Positions 12,936-18,609 of a stretch of 18,609 nt of DNA are shown piece after piece. Under the pieces are notes generated by a model that did not search any database, had not been told where the DNA came from, and saw only the letters and a list, made by a program, of their open reading frames with translations. The stretch is from Pigoraptor vietnamica (Eukaryota; Opisthokonta; Filasterea), in the NCBI GenBank assembly GCA_943704525.1, contig CALSCQ010003362.1, positions 1 through 18,609 on the forward strand, in the 5' to 3' direction. Made by a program: the position numbers and the translations under genes. Each line of letters starts with the position of its first letter. The first letter of the stretch is position 1.

Positions 12936-15141
12936 GTGGGGGACGTGCACTACGTGCTTGACTGACAGCGTCTGTTGTGGGTACAGTGAATAATTTAGAT
13001 TTCACTCCAGGCAACGTCGGTGTCGGTGAAAGAGAGGCGCGCATAGCTTCGTCCATCGTCGCCCGCCGCCACTTCGGGTACGTTGCCGCAACCATGACTC
13101 GCACTCGAGTCTCAATTCCCTCAATCAAATCGACTCTCTCCCAATTGCAGTATGGGGCATGGCATCGGCCGCAGCGGCAACATTTCCGAGGTGCAGCCCA
13201 AGGCTGCCGGGTCCTCGCTGGTGCAGCGCCTCACAGAGTGCATGGTGATGGACGTCCTGCGCATTGCGGGCGTGCGCAGCGCAGACGCGTGCGTGGTGCT
13301 TCCCATCGCCACGGGGATGGCCATCGTCCTCACGCTGCTCGCTATCCGCAAGGCGCGTCCGTCCGCAACGCACGTGGTGTGGTCGCGCATCGACCAAAAG
13401 TCGTGCTTCAAGGCCATCTTGGCGGCTGGTGGGATGGGCGTCGCGTCATGTGCGTGCGTGTGTGCAGCATGTCGTCTCATGCCGACTCCACGTGAAACTC
13501 AACGCCCATCCCGTGCAGGTCTGAAGCCGCTTATCGTGCCGTGCGTGCTGGAGGGCGACGAGCTGCGCACGGACCTTGATGGCATAGCGCGGGCGATTGA
13601 TGGGTTGGGAGACCCCTCCCTTGTGGCCTGCGTCATCACGACCACCAGCTGTTTTGCCCCACGCGCCCCGGACAGGTGCGTTGCAAGTGTGTGCGAGTGT
13701 GAATGTGTGCGTGTGCATGTTGTGCGTGTGCATGCTCTGCGTGTGTACCTGCGAATGCGTCGTGGCGTTCATGCATGCCCCTCCTATCAGCGTCGTTGAG
13801 GTGGGCGAAGTGTGCGCCGCGCGCGACGTCCCCCACGTCGTCAACAACGCGTACGGCGTGCAGTCGTCCAAGTGCATGCACGTGATTGAGACGGCCCTGC
13901 GGTCGATGCGTGCGTGGACGCAATCGAAGCAGCGAAGCAAAGGCGAAGGGGCGGCGTCGGAACCGGCGTCGGGAGCCGCCGCAGACGTACCTGCGGGACC
14001 CGCGTGCCGCGTGGACGCGTTTGTGCAGAGCACCGACAAGAATTTTTTGGTGCCTGTCGGAGGGGCGATCGTCGCTGGCGACGGAAAGCTGGTGGAGGCT
14101 GTGGCGAAGACGTACCCAGGTGCGAAAGCAACCGTCCGATCGCTTGTAACGAGATGTGTGTGTGTGTGTGTGTAAAAATGCATGTGTGGTGCGCTTCGTT
14201 TGCGTGCTCTCTTGCTCTCGTGTCCAGCCGGTCTTCACTAGTTTTTCGTGCAGGGCGTGCGTCAGCGGGGCCCATTCTTGACGTGTTCGTGACGCTGTTG
14301 CACTTGGGATCGAACGGGTACAAGCGCCTCTTGAAGGAGAGAAAGGTGCGCGAGTGGACGTCACCTTTGCAGCCGCAGTCACAACGGCTGCGCTGCTTGC
14401 GTGCTGAGGTAAATTCCCGCTCACTGTTATGCCGCAGGAGCTTTACTCTTACTTTGTCGAGCGTATGGGCGCCGTCGCCGCAAAGCACGGCGAGCGAATG
14501 CTGTCTACGACGCACAACCCCATTTCGTTCGGTATGTGCGCATACGAGTCCTCCCTACCCTCCTGCTCAAGCCACACCCCGTGCACGTTACATGATTTCG
14601 ATTTCTCCAACTGAGCCGCTCGCACCACTGCGGCAATTCATCTCACTCTGCCACTTACGCAGCCATGACGCTGGGCAGTCTCGGTAGCGACGCAACCATG
14701 TTCGGGTCCATGCTCTTCTCGCGCTGCGTCTCTGGCACGCGGTGGGTGCGCAGGGTCCTCGTTTCATTCGCCGTAGGCAGTCTCGTCCTGTTACACTGCG
14801 CCGCCTGTTACGCTGCGTCCCTCCTCTTACCTGGCCAGCGGCGTGCTGTGCCCAGGCCAGTCTCTCCCTGTTACACTGCACTGCCTGCAACCCTGCGTCG
14901 CTCCTCTTACCGCCGCGTGCGCAGTGTCGTCGATCCCCGCAAGCCGCCGATGGTTATCGAGGGCCACTCGTTCGCTGGCTTTGGCGCCCACTACGACGAA
15001 TACCCGACGCCCTATCTCACGGCCGCCGCCGCTCTCGGCATCACGCGCGAGGACATTGACACATTCGTCGACCGCCTCGATCGCACGCTGGCAAAGGCAA
15101 AGGCCCAGCGGCCAAACACGCAAACCGACACTGCCACGTGA
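12663..15141 (+). CDS. SEPSECS: O-phosphoseryl-tRNA(Sec) selenium transferase (SepSecS)
   Basis: This PLP-dependent enzyme converts O-phosphoseryl-tRNA(Sec) and selenophosphate to selenocysteinyl-tRNA(Sec), the last step of Sec synthesis. Exons: 12663-12864, 13011-13077, 13151-13428, 13519-13675, 13791-14119, 14254-14345, 14438-14531, 14663-14741, 14925-15141; 504 residues against 501 in human. Conserved blocks include [85 protein letters not shown] and HNPIS. The PLP lysine is in [12 protein letters not shown] (codon 14038-14040). I chose ATG 12663 because homologues begin just before this block; in-frame ATG 12579 would add 28 residues. An Ala/Gly/Ser-rich insert before CRVDAF (about 13909-13990) is unusual; 13910-13984 has GT/AG ends and is 75 nt without a stop, so it could be a retained or optional intron. 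The gene implies that the organism makes selenoproteins. Confidence 0.97.
12904..12931. repeat. (GT)n tract in SEPSECS intron 1
   Basis: A pure GT dinucleotide run lies downstream of the 5' splice site of the first intron (12865-13010). Confidence 0.95.
14155..14173. repeat. Short (TG)n tract in SEPSECS intron 5
   Basis: A short TG run in the intron 14120-14253, one of many GT-rich intron segments in this window. Confidence 0.85.
14776..14916. repeat. Imperfect tandem duplication inside the last SEPSECS intron
   Basis: Intron 14742-14924 contains two diverged copies of a block. Each reads roughly CAGTCTC..CCTGTTACACTG, then a CGC/CTGCCTG segment, then CCCT/TGCGTC and CTCCTCTTACC. The copies start near 14776 and 14857, a period of about 80 nt. 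The downstream copy supplies the pyrimidine-rich stretch and the acceptor that is used. Confidence 0.85.
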
Positions 15142-15357
15142 ACTACGCCGCTGTCCTCAGCAATGTGTATTTGGACGCCCTTCGCATAACGGCGTCGCCG
15201 AACAACTCTATGTGCCGGCTGACAACAGCGGAGCAAAGTCGAGTGCGGAACTCGCCACACACGTGCGACCGGGAACGTGCGCTCTCGCGTGCACGGCGAA
15301 CGTGCCGGTCGAGGGGTGGGAATGGTACTGTTGCAAGTGATCTACTGTGGAACGCGC
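15142..15357. other. Convergent intergenic region between SEPSECS and the GLYAT-like gene
   Basis: This spacer of 216 bases separates two facing stop codons and must carry both 3' ends. No AATAAA is seen on either strand, and no conserved coding is visible. Confidence 0.55.
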
Positions 15358-16674
15358 TCAGTCCGACGGCGAGTGCGCGGGCGTCCACCAGTCGTGCGAC
15401 ACGGGCTGTTCCACGAACCCCATGCCCTCGAACATGCGAATGGACGCCGTGTTCTCGCGCACGATGTAACAGAAGGCGGCGTCAATGGGCGTGAGTCCGT
15501 CGCGGATGCGGTCGATGAGCCCGCGGACGGCCGCCGTGCCGTAACCCTGCGCTCGCAAGTGGCGGGGTTGAGAGTGAGATGAATGAAGGGCCCGTTGCGA
15601 GACGAGTACGTCCCGCGTCGCAGCAACCATCCACTCAGACAGCCATACCACCCCAAACCCGCATCCAATCAACAAACAGCAGCGACTTTCGTGCAAGCGC
15701 GTGGAAGTGTAGGCGTGCGTGCAGAGGTACATTCGGTCACTCGAACACAGCGCACCTTGCGGCGGTGCTCATCGAGCACGTGCACCATCCCAATCGCCCC
15801 GTATGGCTGAAACACCGCCCACGCAACGGGCTCTCCGTCGACGAACACGCCCGCAGCCCCAAAGCACTCGATGCTCAGCCGCACGTTCAGTTCCGTGCGT
15901 GCGCTGCCGTACGGCCAGTGCCGGTTCACGAGCGGCGCGTGTGCGGCGCTGAGTGGGCCAATGCGCGCAGGGTGCAACGACGCTTCGTCCAGCCGCGGAA
16001 TCGCGTCGAGAGAGGGCACGAGGTACATGCCGCACGGCGTGATCTCGAGCCGTCGGTCGGCGGTCATCGACGCAAGCATAAGGGCGTCTTTGTAATCGCC
16101 CTGCATCGCCGCAAAGACGACGGGCGATCGCCACGAGAAGCACGTGCCCTCCGCGAGAAGAGGGTCCAGCGCCGAAATGTCGTCGGCAGCGAACGTGTAA
16201 ACACCAGTCTGAGGGGCGGGGGCGAAGGGGAGGTGGGGGCTCAGTCTCAACGGCAACCACTGCGCAAAGGTCCTTCAAAGTATCCAGCTCCAAATAAGAG
16301 GAAAGAGAATAACTCATACGGCATAAGTACGCGGCGTGTGCTTTGGGGCGCGTGCGCGTGCGATGCAAGTGAGTGAGTGAGTGAGTGAGTGAATGTGAGT
16401 AATCAAAAAGGGCGTTTAGGCCCACCATGCCGCTGTGCGGGTACCGAATGGCCGCGACGGCAGCGCTGGGCACGTGCGCGTCCTCATCTCCCTCGCGACC
16501 CACAGAGTACACAGTCAGCTCAAAAAAGCGCCACTCTTTCTCGGCGTGTCGCAGGATGGCGCGCAAGGCGTGCGAGCGCGGCACGTGGGCGTCGAGCAGG
16601 CGAAGGAGCGCCGCCCGCTGTGCCGCCGTTTCCAGCACGAGCACCCGTCGCACGGGCGGCGAGAGGAGCTGCAT
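15358..16674 (-). CDS. Glycine N-acyltransferase-like GNAT enzyme
   Basis: A GCN5-related acyltransferase of the GLYAT/GLYATL type, which transfers acyl groups from acyl-CoA to the amino group of glycine or a similar acceptor. Exons in transcript order: 16674-16426, 16208-15756, 15546-15358, all phase 0; 296 residues, the same length as human GLYAT. The N-terminal two thirds has the family layout. The C-terminal part contains LSAAHAPLVNRHWPYG (compare the L-x-x-x-H-x-x-LVN-x-x-W-x-x-G block of GLYAT), EPVAWAVFQPYG, HVLDEHRRKGYGTAAV (the acyl-CoA pyrophosphate loop, split by an intron just before GYG) and NTASIRMFEGMGF. The start is ATG 16674; the frame is open further upstream but has no ATG. 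The acceptor substrate cannot be deduced, and the protein could instead be an FR47-like protein of other specificity. Confidence 0.85.
16371..16391. repeat. (GAGT)n microsatellite in the GLYAT-like intron
   Basis: About five GAGT units lie in the intron 16209-16425, some 35 bases from its 5' splice site on the minus strand. Confidence 0.9.
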
Positions 16675-17055
16675 TTCACGCACAGCAAGTGGGGACGAGC
16701 CACAAGGGACGCGGTGATTTCTGGTTTTTGCCACGACGGCCAGAAAACCTGTGTGTGGTGTGTGGGTGTGTCAAGGCACTTTACTGCGGATTGTGCAACC
16801 CATGACGTCACGCTGTCAAACTCCGTAACACCCATTCGTTTACTTTCTGCCGCAGACGGCACCCTTCGCCGTCGTGTGCGGCACACCGAATATCCTTCCC
16901 GCGCACGCAGCGCGCATTTCGTGCACATGCGGCTGGCACATTATCGCGGGTTGAGCGGGTTCGGTGTCTTTGAGTGAGTGCGCTCGACTGTCACACCAGA
17001 GGGGTCGCACAGAGGCAGTGGCAACCGGCCAGCCGACCGGTCTTCGTCACATCTC
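16675..17055. promoter_or_regulatory. Tandem intergenic region: GPI8 3' end and GLYAT-like promoter
   Basis: This gap of 381 bases lies between two minus-strand genes. It should hold the 3' UTR of the GPI8 gene (right) and the promoter and 5' UTR of the acyltransferase (left). A perfect CRE-type palindrome TGACGTCA sits at 16803-16810, about 130 nt upstream of the acyltransferase ATG. The same octamer also occurs inside a HECT exon near 9161, so its presence here is only suggestive. No other gene is visible. Confidence 0.4.
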
Positions 17056-18350
17056 TCAGTCGTCGGGAATGTAGGCGCTTCGTGTCAAGTGAACGTTGCG
17101 CACCGCTCCAAAGAAGTCCGCCACGCGAGCCTGCAGTGGAGAATAACACAACACAAAGTCCATGCACGCGTGAGCCCCATGCACGTGCCCAACGCACGGC
17201 GTTCACGCGCCTGACCTTGGATAGCGGTCCGAATCCCTCGGTCGTTCGCACGTCCACCGTAGAGTGGACAAATGTCTTGTCGTACGAATTCAGCTGCGCA
17301 CAGCACATTCAGCAACCAAGACTCACGTACCAGCACCGATGGTACGCAAACACCACCTGCTCACAACACACGCCAAACTACACACCATCTTCGCGAGGGA
17401 CGTGCCGCGCCCGACTTCCTTCACGCGCTGCAAGTACTGAATCGTCGCATAGGAAAAGCGGTCGAGGAGCGCCACGCCCAGGCGGCCGTCGGGCAAATAC
17501 TGCGCACGACGTCACTTTAGGACTCTGTGGCAGTCAAAAAGAAGGTCCTTCCACAACCACCGCGCGTGGCGCACGAACAACGGGCATGCCATAGAGGAAA
17601 AGAACCTTTCGGTCACACCCACCCCCCACGAATTCTCTCCGCGCAGGCTGCTGCCCACGGCGAGGATGTTCGGCGAGTAAAAGTGCTCCGTCAGGGTCGC
17701 CGCCTGGCACGTGTCGACCATGAAGAAGAGGCGACCGTACCTGCGGAGGGATATGCGCACCATGCACAACGAACAGAGCTGAGTAACAGAGGCCCGATTG
17801 GTTATGCACTCGAGACGGAGATGGGAGGAGGTGTACGAGCAGCGTAACACAGACGCGTGTCTTTCCAGCCGAAACAAGGACATAGTAATCGCACTCCCGT
17901 GAGGGATGTCAGTGCAACCGCACGCAGCACACCCACCGGCCCTTCTGGTGCATCTGCTCAAAGACGTCCGCCAGTTCGCGGCCGCTTATTTCCTCGGCGT
18001 CCTGGAATTTGAAGAACCCGTCGCCGCCATGGCCTACACAGTACCGCACGTCGCATTAGGCGGCACGCAACGACAACACCGTCCACCCGGCCTTGGCGCA
18101 CAGTTGCGCACACTTAAACATCATTCCTAACCCACATAACAACCGGCCTTGGCGCACACTTGCGCACACTTAAACACCATCGAATGCGAATATACCACGT
18201 AACAACACAAATACGACAACACGCTCACGAAACGTGCACTCGACCGACGACTCAGGCGCCATATGTACACACCCGATAGATAGACAAAGACGTTGCTGTG
18301 GGCGTCGGACAGGAGACGCTTCGAGGGCGGTGTGCCCGCGACGTTACGTC
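17056..18350 (-). CDS. PIGK: GPI-anchor transamidase catalytic subunit GPI8/PIG-K, C-terminal part (5' end outside window)
   Basis: This C13-family cysteine protease of the endoplasmic reticulum cleaves the C-terminal signal of proteins and attaches a preformed GPI anchor. Exons in transcript order: 18350(?)-18273, 18033-17937, 17740-17623, 17499-17386, 17293-17216, 17130-17056; all phases agree. Conserved blocks are [24 protein letters not shown] with the catalytic His, [25 protein letters not shown] with the catalytic Cys, [20 protein letters not shown] and [11 protein letters not shown]. The exon bearing SKRLLSD probably begins at 18350, after CTGAC and an ACAACAG acceptor, but the boundary is uncertain. 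Upstream is a microsatellite intron, so roughly the first 120-150 residues are missing. The protein ends 14 residues after VRNV, without a transmembrane segment, unlike human PIG-K. Confidence 0.93.
18087..18179. repeat. Two-copy 56-bp-period direct repeat in a GPI8 intron
   Basis: The string CCGGCCTTGGCGCACA followed by a TTGCGCACACTTAAACA block occurs at 18087 and again at 18143, with very few differences over about 36 bases. A weaker continuation (CATAACAAC / CGTAACAAC) follows each copy. It lies inside the intron 18034-18272. Confidence 0.93.
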
Positions 18351-18431
18351 CTGTTGTGAACATTCCGTTGTCAGCTATACTGGCGAAGATGAAGACGTTG
18401 CAGTCACGAGACAAAAACACCATAGACATTG

Positions 18432-18526
18432 ACTCCCACACGCACGCACACACACACATACACACACACACACACACACATTCAAACACACACACACACA
18501 CATTCACACACACACACACACACATT

Positions 18527-18609
<83 letters not shown>
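18432..18609. repeat. (CA)n microsatellite at the right edge
   Basis: CA dinucleotides run to the end of the window, interrupted at regular places by ATTCAAACA/ATTCACACA pieces and then pure for about the last 70 bases. On the minus strand it is a TG-rich tract inside the intron upstream of the first visible GPI8 exon. Confidence 0.95.

Overview
This window is nuclear DNA from a GC-rich, intron-dense eukaryote. It holds five protein-coding genes in about 18.6 kb. Most introns are 60-250 nt, usually GTGNGT...GCAG, and often rich in GT/CA. The gene set is a receptor tyrosine kinase, a SMURF-like C2-WW-HECT ubiquitin ligase, SEPSECS, a glycine N-acyltransferase-like enzyme and GPI8/PIG-K. Together with the compact layout this best fits a unicellular relative of animals, possibly a choanoflagellate. 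That placement is inference; no species marker is present. All gene models were spliced by hand from the sequence. Each junction was chosen because consensus splice sites, reading phase and family conservation agreed.

Layout. 1-105: a TC/CA microsatellite. About 186-7878 (+): a receptor tyrosine kinase of at least 24 exons. It has an unassigned ectodomain, a leucine-rich-repeat array with nearly one repeat per exon, an EGF-like region, a fibronectin III domain, one transmembrane helix and a complete tyrosine kinase. Its 5' end is unresolved. 8084-12029 (-): a 13-exon, 745-residue SMURF-like HECT E3 ligase, convergent with the kinase gene. 12030-12662: a divergent intergenic region with an AT-rich island and two opposed CCAAT motifs. 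12663-15141 (+): SEPSECS, 9 exons, 504 residues. 15358-16674 (-): a GLYAT-like acyltransferase, 3 exons, 296 residues. 17056 to about 18350 (-): the C-terminal half of the GPI transamidase catalytic subunit, whose 5' part lies beyond the window. 18432-18609: a CA microsatellite.

The five genes do not form one pathway. They are a cell-surface signalling receptor, a ubiquitin ligase, a selenocysteine synthesis enzyme, a small-molecule acyltransferase and a GPI-anchor attachment protease subunit. The most notable features are the receptor's domain combination and exon structure, the HECT catalytic cysteine codon split by an intron, a GC-AG intron in the same gene, an apparent lack of a membrane anchor at the end of GPI8, and several duplicated blocks inside introns.
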